This document shows positions 25,681 to 34,219 of a DNA stretch of 64,000 nt, in pieces (position 1 is the first letter of the stretch; each line of letters begins with the position of its first letter). Below the pieces are notes generated by a model that was not told where the DNA came from, searched no databases, and worked only from the letters and a program-made list of their open reading frames with translations. The position numbers were made by a program, and so were the translations under genes. This DNA is from Mycolicibacterium moriokaense (GTDB taxonomy: Bacteria > Actinomycetota > Actinomycetes > Mycobacteriales > Mycobacteriaceae): the NCBI RefSeq assembly GCF_010726085.1, contig NZ_AP022560.1:2666001-2730000 (forward strand), read 5' to 3'.

Positions 25681-27258
25681 CTACGGCGCGAAAGTGTCCG
25701 GTGAGTGGAACGCATTCTCTGAGCCGAACCGGGTACGGAGGTCGCGTTTGAGCAGCTTGCCGCTGGGGTTCTTCGGCAGACTGTCGACGAAGAAGACCTG
25801 CTTGGGAGTCTTGTACCCGGCGAGGTGGCTGCGGCAGTGCGCGATGAGTTCGTCCTCGTCGGCTGTGCCCCCGTCCCGTATCACGACCGCTGGCACCACG
25901 GCCTCGACCCACACCGGGTGCGGAATGCCGAATACGGCGACTTCCTCCACCTTGGGGTGCCGATACATAACCTCTTCGACCTCGCGGCTGGCGACGTTCT
26001 CGCCGCCGGTCTTGATCATGTCCTTCTTGCGGTCGACTACGTGCAGCTGCCCGAACTCGTCGAAGTAGCCGAGGTCGCCGGAGTGAAACCAGTCGCCGCG
26101 AAACGCCTCTGCCGTGCGGACCGGATCGTCGAGGTAGCCGAGCATCAGATGGGGCCCGCGGTGGGCGATCTCGCCGACCGTGCCCGGCGGCACGGGTTGG
26201 TCGTTGTCGTCGATGACGGCGGTCTCGACGTTGACCGCGGGTCTGCCTGCGGCGCCGGCGTGCTCACGCTGGTCCTCGGGTCCCATCGCGGTGGCGAGCG
26301 GTGCCATCTCCGTCTGGCCGTAGAAGTTCCAGAGCCGCAGGTTCGGCAGCCGTTCCTGGAGTTCGTTGAGTATCTCCGTCGGCATCGCCGATGCGCCGTA
26401 ATACCCCTTGCGCAGGCTGCTCAAATCAACCTGGTCGAAGATCGGAGACCGGAGTAGCGAGATCCAAACAGTCGGCGGGGCAAAGTAATTGGTCACCCCG
26501 TGGGCCTCGATGCCGCGCAGCACCAGCTCCGGATCGGGGCGGGGAAGAATGATGCTGGTCGCACCGAGGTAGATGTCGGTGGCGAGGAAATTGTCCAGTT
26601 GCGCGCAGTGGTAGAGGGGCATCGAGTGGATCTCGACGTCGTCGGACGTCATCGACCCGGCGACGATTGAACTGACGTAATTCGCCATCAGACTGCGGCT
26701 GGAGTGCATCACACCCTTCGGCCGGGACTCCGTGCCGCTGGTGTACATCAGCCGCAGCAGTTGATCGTCGTGGATCTCGAGGTCCGGCGCGGGCGTCGTT
26801 GTGGTGAGCCAGAGCGCGAACTCGTCCCACCCGGCCGGAGCGCGCTGTTCGCCAGTGGTCAACACCACTTTCGTCGTCACCGAGCCACCGCGGGTCATCG
26901 CCTGCGCGGCAGTGGAAACGAAGTCATGCTCGACGACCAGACCGCGCGCCTGACTGTGACCGAGGATGTAGGCGATCTCCTCGGCCGTGAGCATGAAGTT
27001 GATCGGCACGAGCACGACCGCGGCGCGCGCGGTCGCGAATGCCAGCACGGCGTACTGCCAGCAGTTGCGGGCCAGCAGTGCAAGTCGATCACCCTGCGCG
27101 AAACCGTTGTCCCGCAACGCGGCTGCAGCGCGATCGACCAGGTCATCGAATTCGGCGAACGTCAGCCTGACATCGCCGTCCACGATCGCTGTCTTGTCGG
27201 GACAGCGACGCGCTGACCGGCGCGGGATGTCGCCCAGGGAGTGGCTGCGAACCTGCAT
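25681..27258 (-). CDS. Acyl-CoA synthetase (FadD family)
   Basis: A 525-residue ANL-superfamily ligase that activates a carboxylic acid to its CoA thioester through an acyl-adenylate. The P-loop is MYTSGTESRPKGVMH (about 180-194), then YGQTEMAPLATAMGPE, the hinge region SGDLGYFDEFGQLHVVDRKK, GGENVASREVEEVM, and the C-terminal catalytic lysine in KNPSGKLLKRDL. The ATG at 27258 has GAGG upstream and lies ten bases after the fadE stop. The acid could be a steroid ring-cleavage product or a side chain; sequence alone does not say. Confidence 0.92.
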   Translation of the reverse strand: MQVRSHSLGDIPRRSARRCPDKTAIVDGDVRLTFAEFDDLVDRAAAALRDNGFAQGDRLALLARNCWQYAVLAFATARAAVVLVPINFMLTAEEIAYILGHSQARGLVVEHDFVSTAAQAMTRGGSVTTKVVLTTGEQRAPAGWDEFALWLTTTTPAPDLEIHDDQLLRLMYTSGTESRPKGVMHSSRSLMANYVSSIVAGSMTSDDVEIHSMPLYHCAQLDNFLATDIYLGATSIILPRPDPELVLRGIEAHGVTNYFAPPTVWISLLRSPIFDQVDLSSLRKGYYGASAMPTEILNELQERLPNLRLWNFYGQTEMAPLATAMGPEDQREHAGAAGRPAVNVETAVIDDNDQPVPPGTVGEIAHRGPHLMLGYLDDPVRTAEAFRGDWFHSGDLGYFDEFGQLHVVDRKKDMIKTGGENVASREVEEVMYRHPKVEEVAVFGIPHPVWVEAVVPAVVIRDGGTADEDELIAHCRSHLAGYKTPKQVFFVDSLPKNPSGKLLKRDLRTRFGSENAFHSPDTFAP

Positions 27259-27268
27259 GTCGTGATCC

Positions 27269-28426
27269 TCAGTCGGTGGGTACCAGGGCAAGGTCGCGGC
27301 CGATGATCTCCCGCATGATCTCCGACGTGCCGCCGTACACCCGGGTGACCCGGGCGTCGATGGCCGCGCGGGCAATCGAGTACTCGCGCATGTAACCGTA
27401 GCCGCCGAACAGCTGTTGGCAGGAGTCCAGGCAACGGAACTCCATCTCCGTTGCCCAGAGTTTCGCCTTGGCGGCATCGGTCGGCGAAAGCCGACCCGCA
27501 TTGAGTTCGGTCACGCACCGGTCGATGAACGCTTCCGCCACCGACACTTCGGTGGCCACGTCGGCCAGCACGAAGCGGGTGTTCTGCAGCGCACCGATCG
27601 GCTTGCCGAAGGCGGTGCGTTCGCGTACGTAGTCGACGGTCCAGCGCAACGCTGCACGGGCCCGCGCCAAGCTGCCGACGGCGATCTGCATGCGTTCCTG
27701 CGGAAGGTTTTTCATCATGTACGCGAATCCGCTGCCGACCCCGCCGAGCACATTGCTCTTGGGAACCGCCACATCGGTGAAGACCAGTTCGGAGGTGTCC
27801 TGGGAGTGCAGTCCCAGCTTGTCCAGGTTGCGTCCCCGCTCGAAGCCGGGCATACCGCGCTCGAGCACCATCAGCGTCAGGCCACGGTGCCGGTCCGGTG
27901 AAGTGCGTACCGCGGTGATGACCAGGTCTGCGTTCTGCCCGTTGGTGATGAATGTCTTGGCGCCGTTGACGACGAAGTGGTCGCCGGCGTCGACGGCGGA
28001 TGTGCGGATCCCGGCAACGTCGGATCCGGCGCCGGGTTCGGTCATACCGATGGCCGCGATCAGGGTGCCGTTCACGAAGCCGGGTAGCCATCGCTGCTGT
28101 TGTTCGGGTGTCGTCAGATCGGCGAGGTATGGCAGGCAGATGTCGTTGTGGACGGCGAAACTCAGCCCCACCGGACCACAGTCGGCGTCCATGAACGCTT
28201 CGATCAGAATCTGGTTGTAGCGGAAGTCGCGGGCGCCGACCCCGCCGAAGCGTTCGTCGGCCGCGAAGCCCAGCAGCCCGATGTCACCGGCCTTGGCGAA
28301 CACCTCCCGCGGAATGATGCCGTCGGCGTCCCATTCGGCGAGGTGCGGAGCGACCTCCTTGGCCGCGAAATCGCCCGCGAGTTCGGCAAAGGCGTGGTGG
28401 TCGGCGTCGTAGTGCACCCGTTGCAT
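27269..28426 (-). CDS. Acyl-CoA dehydrogenase (FadE family)
   Basis: A 385-residue flavoprotein dehydrogenase. GMTEPGAGSDVAGIRTSA and NGAKTFITNGQNADL form the FAD and substrate sites, FGKPIGALQN and FGGYGYMREYSI the rest. The usual YEGT catalytic glutamate is replaced by RVYGGTSEIM; instead Glu244 in NLPQERMQIA is at the position used by long-chain and isovaleryl-CoA dehydrogenases. The ATG at 28426 is backed by TACGCT six bases before it. It heads the five-gene operon to 23375 and is divergent from the HAPMO-like gene. Confidence 0.92.
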   Translation of the reverse strand: MQRVHYDADHHAFAELAGDFAAKEVAPHLAEWDADGIIPREVFAKAGDIGLLGFAADERFGGVGARDFRYNQILIEAFMDADCGPVGLSFAVHNDICLPYLADLTTPEQQQRWLPGFVNGTLIAAIGMTEPGAGSDVAGIRTSAVDAGDHFVVNGAKTFITNGQNADLVITAVRTSPDRHRGLTLMVLERGMPGFERGRNLDKLGLHSQDTSELVFTDVAVPKSNVLGGVGSGFAYMMKNLPQERMQIAVGSLARARAALRWTVDYVRERTAFGKPIGALQNTRFVLADVATEVSVAEAFIDRCVTELNAGRLSPTDAAKAKLWATEMEFRCLDSCQQLFGGYGYMREYSIARAAIDARVTRVYGGTSEIMREIIGRDLALVPTD

Positions 28427-28432
28427 CGCCGA

Positions 28433-28438
28433 AGCGTA
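28433..28438 (-). promoter_or_regulatory. Predicted -10 element of leaderless fadE promoter
   Basis: The minus strand reads TACGCT, six bases, then the ATG at 28426. Confidence 0.6.
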
Positions 28439-28468
28439 GGCAGGCCCGCCGCTTGGGTATCTACACGT

Positions 28469-28484
28469 GTCCCGCTCAGTAGAC
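28469..28484 (-). promoter_or_regulatory. Island motif copy 4 (fadE/BVMO divergent promoter)
   Basis: On the minus strand GTCTACTGAGCGGGAC, with inverted ends GTC and GAC. The centre is 50.5 bp from the fadE ATG and 52.5 bp from the GTG of the divergent monooxygenase. An ACACGTGT palindrome (28463-28470) overlaps one edge. Confidence 0.6.
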
Positions 28485-28514
28485 AGTCGCATCGCCGGCA
28501 CCGGCGCACGCCTC

Positions 28515-28520
28515 GATACT
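28515..28520 (+). promoter_or_regulatory. Possible -10 element for the HAPMO-like gene
   Basis: GATACT eight bases before the GTG at 28529. Confidence 0.4.
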
Positions 28521-28528
28521 TCACAGTC

Positions 28529-30451
28529 GTGACGACCGATGCCGACACCACGGCGGCCCCGAACCGCGCGGATCCCGACGAACTGCGGGCCAACCTGCGC
28601 CAGGCCGACCCCGGCGTGCTGGTGGCGGTACTAGCCCAGATCACCGGCGACACCGCGGTGATCGACCGGTTCGGGCCGGCGATCTCCCATGTGCCCGATC
28701 CGCCCGAACGGGCAGGCGTCACCGATCCCGATACGGCGGAAGCGCTTGTGCAGGCTGTCATCGAGGCGCTCGAACGCCCGCGGCCCGATGATGCGCTCGC
28801 CGCCGACGACCCCGAACTGTTCAGACGGGTGCTGCCATTGGCGTTGGGCTCCGCGGTCGACGACGAGTTCGTCCCGCTGCTGCTGGAGCAGGGCGGTTTC
28901 CAGCTGTCGCAGCCCACGCTGCCGCGGACGACGCCCATTCCACCGACGATGACCGTGGCCATCGTGGGAGCGGGCCTGGCAGGCATCATCACGGCGCTCG
29001 CCGCCGCAGATGCGGGGGTCTCGTACCAACTCTTGGATCGCAACTCCGAAGTCGGCGGCACGTGGCTGACCACCACCTATCCAGGCATCGGAGTCGACAC
29101 GCCATCGGCCTACTACTCGTTGTCCCGCGAGGTGAACCCCGATTGGACCAGCTACTACCCGCAGGGTGGCGAGTACCAGGCCTACCTGACGGCGCTTGCG
29201 GATAAATACGGGCTGCGCGAGCGGACTCGATTCGACACCGAGGTCACGGCCTTGTGGTGGGACGAGGACCGGCGCCAGTGGCAGATCCATTCGGTCGACC
29301 GCGACGGCAATCGTGACATCACGTTCGCCAGCGTCGTCGTCACCGCGGCCGGCTACCTGAACCGTCCTCGGTGGCCGGAGGTCCCGGGACGGGAGACGTT
29401 CGCGGGCATCAGCGTTCACTCCGCGCAATGGGATCACTCATTGGATCTCACAGGTAAGCGGGTCGCGGTCATCGGTGCCGGCTGCACTGCGGTCCAGATC
29501 GTCGATGCCTGCGTTGAGCAGGTGGAGCATTTGACGGTGTTTCAACGGCAGCCCCACTGGGTGGCGCCACGCAAGCGGGCGTCCGACGACGTGCCAGACT
29601 ATCGGCGCTATCTGGGCCGTCACCTGCCGTACTACGCGAACTGGAACAGACTGAAGTCCTACTGGGGCACCGCGGACAACAACTATCCGGTCATCTTGCA
29701 GGATCCGGAATGGGCGAAGGACCACCTGTCGATCTCGCAGGCCAACGATGTGCTCCTGCAGTTGTGCATGGACTACATCAACCGAACCTTCGGCGAGGGA
29801 ACAGAACTGGCGAAGAAGGTGACGCCGGACTTCGCGCCGTACGGTAAACGCATCGTTCGTGACCCGGGCGGCTACTACGCGGCACTGACTCGCGATCACG
29901 TCGACGTGGAAGCCAGCGAGCCGGCGGCGGTCACCCCGAACGGGATCGTCACGGTGGACGGCCGCCACATCGACCTCGACGTCATCATCTACGCAACCGG
30001 ATACCATCTGGACTTCTTGTCCACCATGGATATTCGCGGCCGCAACGGGCACAAGCTCGCCGACGAGTGGGGGGACAGTCCACGCGCCTACCGCGGAGGC
30101 ACCGTCCCTGGTTTTCCGAACCTGTTCATCAACTCAGCGCCGAACTACAGTCCCGGCCACGGTGCGGGCGCGAACTTCTCGATGGAGTTGATGGCGCATT
30201 ACGTCATCGAGTGCCTGCAACTGATGGCACTTCGCGGTGCAAGCACCATCGAGGTGAAGCGTGACGCCCACGACGAATACGTGCGGGGCATCGACGAGGC
30301 GATGGCAGGCACCGTCTGGTGTCACACCCCGAATGCGCACACCTACTACCGCTCGGGATCGGGCCGGGTCGTGGTCGCAACGCCGTATCGGCTGGTCGAC
30401 CTCTGGCATCAGCACCGCGCGCCGATCGAAGAGCATTTCGACCTCGCATGA
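28529..30451 (+). CDS. Baeyer-Villiger monooxygenase, HAPMO-like with N-terminal extension
   Basis: A 640-residue FAD/NADPH enzyme inserting oxygen next to a ketone to give an ester or lactone. The first Rossmann motif VAIVGAGLAGI is at about 143-153, the family fingerprint F-A-G-x-x-x-H-x-x-x-W is FAGISVHSAQWD (291-302), and the second Rossmann motif is VAVIGAGCTAV. The 140-residue N-terminal domain, with ELRANLRQADPGVLVAVLAQ then ITGD, and the total length resemble 4-hydroxyacetophenone monooxygenase. GTG 28529 is the first start compatible with the divergent promoter. Its stop overlaps the next SDR (ATGA). A steroid C17/C20 ketone or a degradation intermediate is a possible substrate. Confidence 0.9.
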   Translation: MTTDADTTAAPNRADPDELRANLRQADPGVLVAVLAQITGDTAVIDRFGPAISHVPDPPERAGVTDPDTAEALVQAVIEALERPRPDDALAADDPELFRRVLPLALGSAVDDEFVPLLLEQGGFQLSQPTLPRTTPIPPTMTVAIVGAGLAGIITALAAADAGVSYQLLDRNSEVGGTWLTTTYPGIGVDTPSAYYSLSREVNPDWTSYYPQGGEYQAYLTALADKYGLRERTRFDTEVTALWWDEDRRQWQIHSVDRDGNRDITFASVVVTAAGYLNRPRWPEVPGRETFAGISVHSAQWDHSLDLTGKRVAVIGAGCTAVQIVDACVEQVEHLTVFQRQPHWVAPRKRASDDVPDYRRYLGRHLPYYANWNRLKSYWGTADNNYPVILQDPEWAKDHLSISQANDVLLQLCMDYINRTFGEGTELAKKVTPDFAPYGKRIVRDPGGYYAALTRDHVDVEASEPAAVTPNGIVTVDGRHIDLDVIIYATGYHLDFLSTMDIRGRNGHKLADEWGDSPRAYRGGTVPGFPNLFINSAPNYSPGHGAGANFSMELMAHYVIECLQLMALRGASTIEVKRDAHDEYVRGIDEAMAGTVWCHTPNAHTYYRSGSGRVVVATPYRLVDLWHQHRAPIEEHFDLA

Positions 30452-31335
30452 GCCAATTACTCAGCGGCAGAACGGCACTCGTCACCGGAAGCAGCCGGGG
30501 GATCGGCCGGGCGATCGCGCAGCGCCTAGCCGCAGAGGGTGCGACGGTGGTGGTGACGGCCCGGTCGTTCGAGCCGTCACCGTCGTTGCGCGGGGGATCG
30601 GCCGCCGCGCTGCCCGGCACCATCGGCGAAACCATCGAGCTGATCGAGGCGGCCGGCGGCCAGGCGATCGGAATGGCAGCCGATCTCGAGAATGCCGACG
30701 AGCGCGACAGCCTGGTGCAACGGGCCGTCGACCAAATCGGCCGGCTCGACATCCTCGTCAACAACGCCGGTTTCGCTGACTATTCACTGGTCGAGAACAT
30801 GTCGCTCGACACCTTCGACCGCACCGTCGAACACTACTTGCGCGCACCGTTCCAGCTCACCAAGGCGGCCGTCCCGCATATGCGCGAACAGGGCGCCGGC
30901 TGGATCGTCAACATCGGATCGGTGACCGGAGTGGCGCCGGTGCGGCCGTACCGCGCGTACAACAAGACCTCGGGTGATGTGATCTACGCATCGATGAAGG
31001 CTGCGCTGCACCGGTTCACCCAGGGCGTCGCCGCCGAGCTGGTCGACGCCAACATCGCGGTCAACTGTGTCGGGCCTTCCACAGCGGTACGCACACCTGG
31101 TGCGGCGCAACTGATCCCTGAGACCTTCCCGACCGAGCCGGTGGAGTATCTGGCCGAGACTGTGCTGGCGATGTGTCACCGGCCGGCCGCCGAACGCACC
31201 GGGCTGGTGGCCTTCAGCCTGCACTATCCCTGGTCTCAGGGGCTGGTGGTGCACAGCCTGGACGGCGCCGAAGTGTTGCCTCCGTTGGAACCGCCCGCGA
31301 CGGCCAACCCGAATATTCTGCCTGCGGGAATGTAG
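30448..31335 (+). CDS. Short-chain dehydrogenase/reductase (SDR)
   Basis: A 295-residue SDR with LVTGSSRGIGRAIAQRLAAE, NNAG in ILVNNAGFAD, serine in NIGSVTGVAP and a Tyr-Lys pair that reads YRAYNKTSGD, so Y-N-K-T differs from the strict Y-x-x-x-K: the pair may be Y-R-A-Y-N-K with Tyr two before Lys, or Y-A-S-M-K a few residues later. The segment TARSFEPSP with Arg favours NADP(H). It overlaps the upstream BVMO by four bases and could supply the ketone from an alcohol or use the product. The end is 17 bp from the convergent Dabb gene. Confidence 0.85.
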   Translation: MSQLLSGRTALVTGSSRGIGRAIAQRLAAEGATVVVTARSFEPSPSLRGGSAAALPGTIGETIELIEAAGGQAIGMAADLENADERDSLVQRAVDQIGRLDILVNNAGFADYSLVENMSLDTFDRTVEHYLRAPFQLTKAAVPHMREQGAGWIVNIGSVTGVAPVRPYRAYNKTSGDVIYASMKAALHRFTQGVAAELVDANIAVNCVGPSTAVRTPGAAQLIPETFPTEPVEYLAETVLAMCHRPAAERTGLVAFSLHYPWSQGLVVHSLDGAEVLPPLEPPATANPNILPAGM

Positions 31336-31352
31336 TTCGACGCTCGGCCGCG

Positions 31353-31967
31353 TCACAGCGGGCAGAAGCTGTGGCAGACCCGGTCGCGGATGATGACCTC
31401 CGGACACTCCGGGTCGAACCAGCGGTCGACGTAGGCCCAGTGGATCGGGTGCATCAGATAGGGCCCCATCAGACCGTCGACGTCAGTGAAGTCCTGCTCG
31501 AAGACATGTGTCCACGGCGATGCGCCTAACGCGTTGTCTACGCGACTCAGCTGCCACGAGGTGATGGTGCGGACGTAGCGCGGCAGCAGTTGCAGGTCGT
31601 CTTCGAACCGTTCGACTGTGGCGGTGGCGGTGTCGGGAATCACTCGCAGCAGGAGCGCCCGAAAAACGGTGGGCTGCTTACCTGTCTCGTTGTCGTGGAC
31701 CGTGCCGCGGTAGTCGGCGCCGTCGATGTGGGTGATGGCCGGATCCGACAGCGCGGTTTCGAATCCTTCGGCAGCCGTCGCCCAATCGGCGGCACTTTCG
31801 AACCGCAGATTCATCAGGATGTCGCCGCCGTTGCGGCTGCCCGCCAGGGTTGGTGCGATGACGACACGTTCGGCATGTGATGTGCCGGCGGTCGTCTGTA
31901 GCTGCCCGATCAATGCCTGCGGATCGGCGTCGGGTGCGAGATGAATCAGCCGCGTGACACTAAACAT
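31353..31967 (-). CDS. Dabb-like dimeric alpha/beta-barrel protein
   Basis: A 204-residue protein with two ferredoxin-like halves: N-terminal FSVTRLIHLAPDADPQALIG and C-terminal PTVFRALLLRVIPDTATATV, both ending in barrel strands such as GDILMNLRFESAADWATAAE and SPWTHVFEQDFTDVDGL. The HVFEQDF stretch is typical of stress-responsive A/B barrel (Dabb) proteins. Some relatives act as small cyclases or lyases in catabolic clusters; the role here is unknown. The start at 31967 overlaps the upstream gene by eight bases. It is the last gene of the IclR operon. Confidence 0.7.
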   Translation of the reverse strand: MFSVTRLIHLAPDADPQALIGQLQTTAGTSHAERVVIAPTLAGSRNGGDILMNLRFESAADWATAAEGFETALSDPAITHIDGADYRGTVHDNETGKQPTVFRALLLRVIPDTATATVERFEDDLQLLPRYVRTITSWQLSRVDNALGASPWTHVFEQDFTDVDGLMGPYLMHPIHWAYVDRWFDPECPEVIIRDRVCHSFCPL

Positions 31968-32307
31968 CGCAGAGTCCGTCGACGTCATCGTGGGTGGCCG
32001 CGACACTGCGGGTCCGCTCAGAGATGAGCTCGGCGATGCCGTCCCACCACTTCCCGATACGGGCGTCGGGGCGACCCTTCCAGGTCATCTCCCACCATGC
32101 CTGCGCGGAGGGAAGCGACCAGGTGATCGTGATGGTATTCGGTTGGTCGTCGAACCAGATCGGTGGGCTTACGAGGATGTCCCGCAACGACATTCCGCGG
32201 TCACGGGCACCGGGAGCGTACTCGGCAAGATAGGAATCAATGAAGGCCTTTGCGCAGCCTGGCCGCGTCACCACCCGGTCAATGACGTATACCGCACCGT
32301 CAGCCAC
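31960..32307 (-). CDS. Small alpha/beta-barrel-like protein
   Basis: A 115-residue protein of the NIPSNAP/Dabb-like size class. The strand VYVIDRVVTRPGCAKAFIDS, then YAPGARDRGM and TITITWSLPSAQAWWEMTWK outline a single ferredoxin-like barrel. No catalytic motif is recognised. It overlaps the esterase gene upstream and the Dabb gene downstream by eight bases each, so the proteins are likely made in fixed proportion. Possibly a monooxygenase-fold or isomerase acting on the same substrate as the esterase; not determined. Confidence 0.65.
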   Translation of the reverse strand: MADGAVYVIDRVVTRPGCAKAFIDSYLAEYAPGARDRGMSLRDILVSPPIWFDDQPNTITITWSLPSAQAWWEMTWKGRPDARIGKWWDGIAELISERTRSVAATHDDVDGLCDV

Positions 32308-33238
32308 GAGCCGCCCCGGCGAAGACCGCTCCCAGCTGTGCGCACACCTGTTTACGCGCTTGCTGAGCCAGGTCCAGCATCGGCATCGTCATGAACCCGT
32401 GCACGCCGCCGTCGAAGGCGAGGCGCGTCGTCGCGACCCCTGCGTTCTCGAGCGCATCGCCGTAAGCCAGTCCCTCGTCGCGCAGCGGATCGTGGCCGGC
32501 GACGACGACGATGGCGTGCGGGAGTCCGCGCAGATCGCCGTTGAGCGGTGTGGCATAAGGATGTTCGCGGTTGGCGGGGGAGGGCACGTACTGGTCCCAG
32601 TACCACTGCAGCGCCGGGCGTGGGTTGTAGAAGCCCTCGCCGTAAAGGTGGTACGACTCCGTCTCGAAGTTCGGCGCGATCATCGGATAGAGCAGCAGTT
32701 GAGCCGCCAGCGCAGGCGCACCGCGATCGCGGGCCATCAACGCGACCGCGGCCGCGAGGTTGCCGCCCGCGCTGTCGCCGCCGACGACGATCCGGTTCGC
32801 ATCGCCACCGAGCGCGTCGGCGTTGCGGGCTGCCCACTGCGCCACGGCGAAGACATCCTCGGCGGCCGCAGGCCACGGGTGCTCGGGCGCGAGCCGGTAA
32901 GCGACCGAAACGACTACGGCGGGAATCAAATTCGTGAACGCGCGACACAACCCGTCGTGACTGTCGAGGTCGCAGAACACGAATCCGCCGCCGTGGGCGT
33001 ACACGAGCGTCGGCACCGGGCCGGGCATCTCCGCGGGGCGGTAGATCCGCGCGTCGATGCCGCCGCCCTGCCCGCGCACCGTGGTGTCGCGAACCTCGCC
33101 GACCTCTTCGGGTGAGGCCGCGGGCACGAAACGGGACCGAATCGTGGCGCGGGCCTGCGCCCCGGACATCGTGTGCACGGGCGGAAACCCGGCGTCCAGC
33201 GCCTCGATGATCTCCGCTATCTGGGGGTCCAGACTCAT
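32300..33238 (-). CDS. HSL-family alpha/beta hydrolase (esterase/lipase)
   Basis: A 312-residue family IV esterase, the second in the island. The oxyanion motif is YAHGGGFVFCDLDSHD, the nucleophile elbow VVGGDSAGGNLAAAVAL, the acid in AGHDPLRDEGLAY and the histidine in GVHGFMTM. The ATG at 33238 overlaps the IclR stop (ATGA). With the IclR regulator and two small barrel proteins it makes a compact four-gene cassette. It may hydrolyse an ester or lactone formed by one of the Baeyer-Villiger enzymes. Confidence 0.9.
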   Translation of the reverse strand: MSLDPQIAEIIEALDAGFPPVHTMSGAQARATIRSRFVPAASPEEVGEVRDTTVRGQGGGIDARIYRPAEMPGPVPTLVYAHGGGFVFCDLDSHDGLCRAFTNLIPAVVVSVAYRLAPEHPWPAAAEDVFAVAQWAARNADALGGDANRIVVGGDSAGGNLAAAVALMARDRGAPALAAQLLLYPMIAPNFETESYHLYGEGFYNPRPALQWYWDQYVPSPANREHPYATPLNGDLRGLPHAIVVVAGHDPLRDEGLAYGDALENAGVATTRLAFDGGVHGFMTMPMLDLAQQARKQVCAQLGAVFAGAARG

Positions 33239-34056
33239 GCGTACTGCAACTCGCCGACCGGGCGTACCGCGCCGCGAAGCGGACGCGCCTGCTGCAGCGT
33301 CGGCGCCACCCGCCTGGGTCCGTCCTCCACATCGCGCCAGATGCCCATCGCCGTCATGCGTACCGGAGCGGCGAGACGCTGGTCGAACATCATCCGGCTC
33401 ATCGGGCCACACACCGAGACCGCCGCGACGGCTTCGCCGGGAGCTCCGATCGGCGCTGCGACACAACCGAATCCGGCGATCGACTCCTCGCGGTCGAACG
33501 CCACTCCGCGGGCGCGGACCTTGTCCAGTTCGTCGCGCAGCTGGGCCGGCGTGCTGATCGAGTATCTGGTCTTGCGCGTGCTCAGATCAACGACATCGGC
33601 ATCACTGTTGTAGGCCAGGATCGCCTTGCCGACCGCCGCGCAGTGCGCGGGCTGGCGACCACCGACGCGGGTGGGAATCGCGGCCATCATCCGGTCGCCG
33701 ATCTTCTCGAGGTACATCACGTCGGAGCCGTCCAGCACGGCGAGATGCACCACCAGTCCGGTGGCGCGGTGCAGGTCGTGCAGGAGGGGGATCGCCGCGG
33801 AATGCAGCCGGTCCTGGTGCACGGCGAGTGACCCGAGTTCGACGAGGCGCATCCCCAGTTCGTAGTCGCGGCCGTTGCGGCGCAGCCAGCGCAGCGCCAC
33901 CAAGCGCTCGAGCATCCGGTGCGCCGATGAGCGCGGCAGACCCGTGCGGCGCACGATCTGAGCCAGGTTCAGACGTCCTGGTCCGTCGAAGGCATCCAGT
34001 ACAAGCGACACCCTATCGATAACAGCACTGGGTGTGGTTTCGACGGCCCGAGTCAT
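33235..34056 (-). CDS. IclR-family transcriptional regulator
   Basis: A 273-residue IclR protein. The N-terminal winged helix (about 10-70) has LNLAQIVRRTGLPRSSAHRM and LERLVALRWLRR; the C-terminal GAF-like effector domain (about 85-255) has HLAVLDGSDVMYLEKIGD, CAAVGKAILAY and the cluster GFGCVAAPIGAPGEAVAAVS where inducers bind. GAGGAGG lies before the ATG. It is autocistronic with the esterase and two small proteins. Palindromes at 34105-34114 and 34123-34134 upstream may be its binding sites. It does not show an island motif copy upstream, so it may control this cassette separately. Confidence 0.9.
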   Translation of the reverse strand: MTRAVETTPSAVIDRVSLVLDAFDGPGRLNLAQIVRRTGLPRSSAHRMLERLVALRWLRRNGRDYELGMRLVELGSLAVHQDRLHSAAIPLLHDLHRATGLVVHLAVLDGSDVMYLEKIGDRMMAAIPTRVGGRQPAHCAAVGKAILAYNSDADVVDLSTRKTRYSISTPAQLRDELDKVRARGVAFDREESIAGFGCVAAPIGAPGEAVAAVSVCGPMSRMMFDQRLAAPVRMTAMGIWRDVEDGPRRVAPTLQQARPLRGAVRPVGELQYA

Positions 34057-34104
34057 GATGCCTCCTCGCGGTCATATGACTAATAGAAATATGCCTATTT
34101 GTAG

Positions 34105-34114
34105 CACACGTGTG
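34105..34114. promoter_or_regulatory. Palindrome upstream of iclR-like gene
   Basis: CACACGTGTG, perfectly self-complementary, centred 53 bp upstream of the iclR-like ATG. A possible operator. Confidence 0.4.
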
Positions 34115-34122
34115 TGCCGGGT

Positions 34123-34134
34123 GTCACTAGTGAC
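34123..34134. promoter_or_regulatory. Second palindrome upstream of iclR-like gene
   Basis: GTCACTAGTGAC, a perfect 12-bp palindrome eight bases beyond the first. Two palindromes next to an IclR gene with a low-GC stretch (34075-34103) between them and the gene suggest a regulated promoter. Confidence 0.4.
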
Positions 34135-34219
34135 GTGGATTTGTGGGGCGTGTCGTATCGGGAACTGTGGATCGCTGAGTCCGCTGTGGGGGGCGCCTGT
34201 CTTGCGCGCTTCCTATGGG

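Noticed and set aside
28455..28460. SigF-type -10 (GGGTAT) in the fadE/BVMO gap
   Set aside because: No GTTT element is present at the required distance on that strand.
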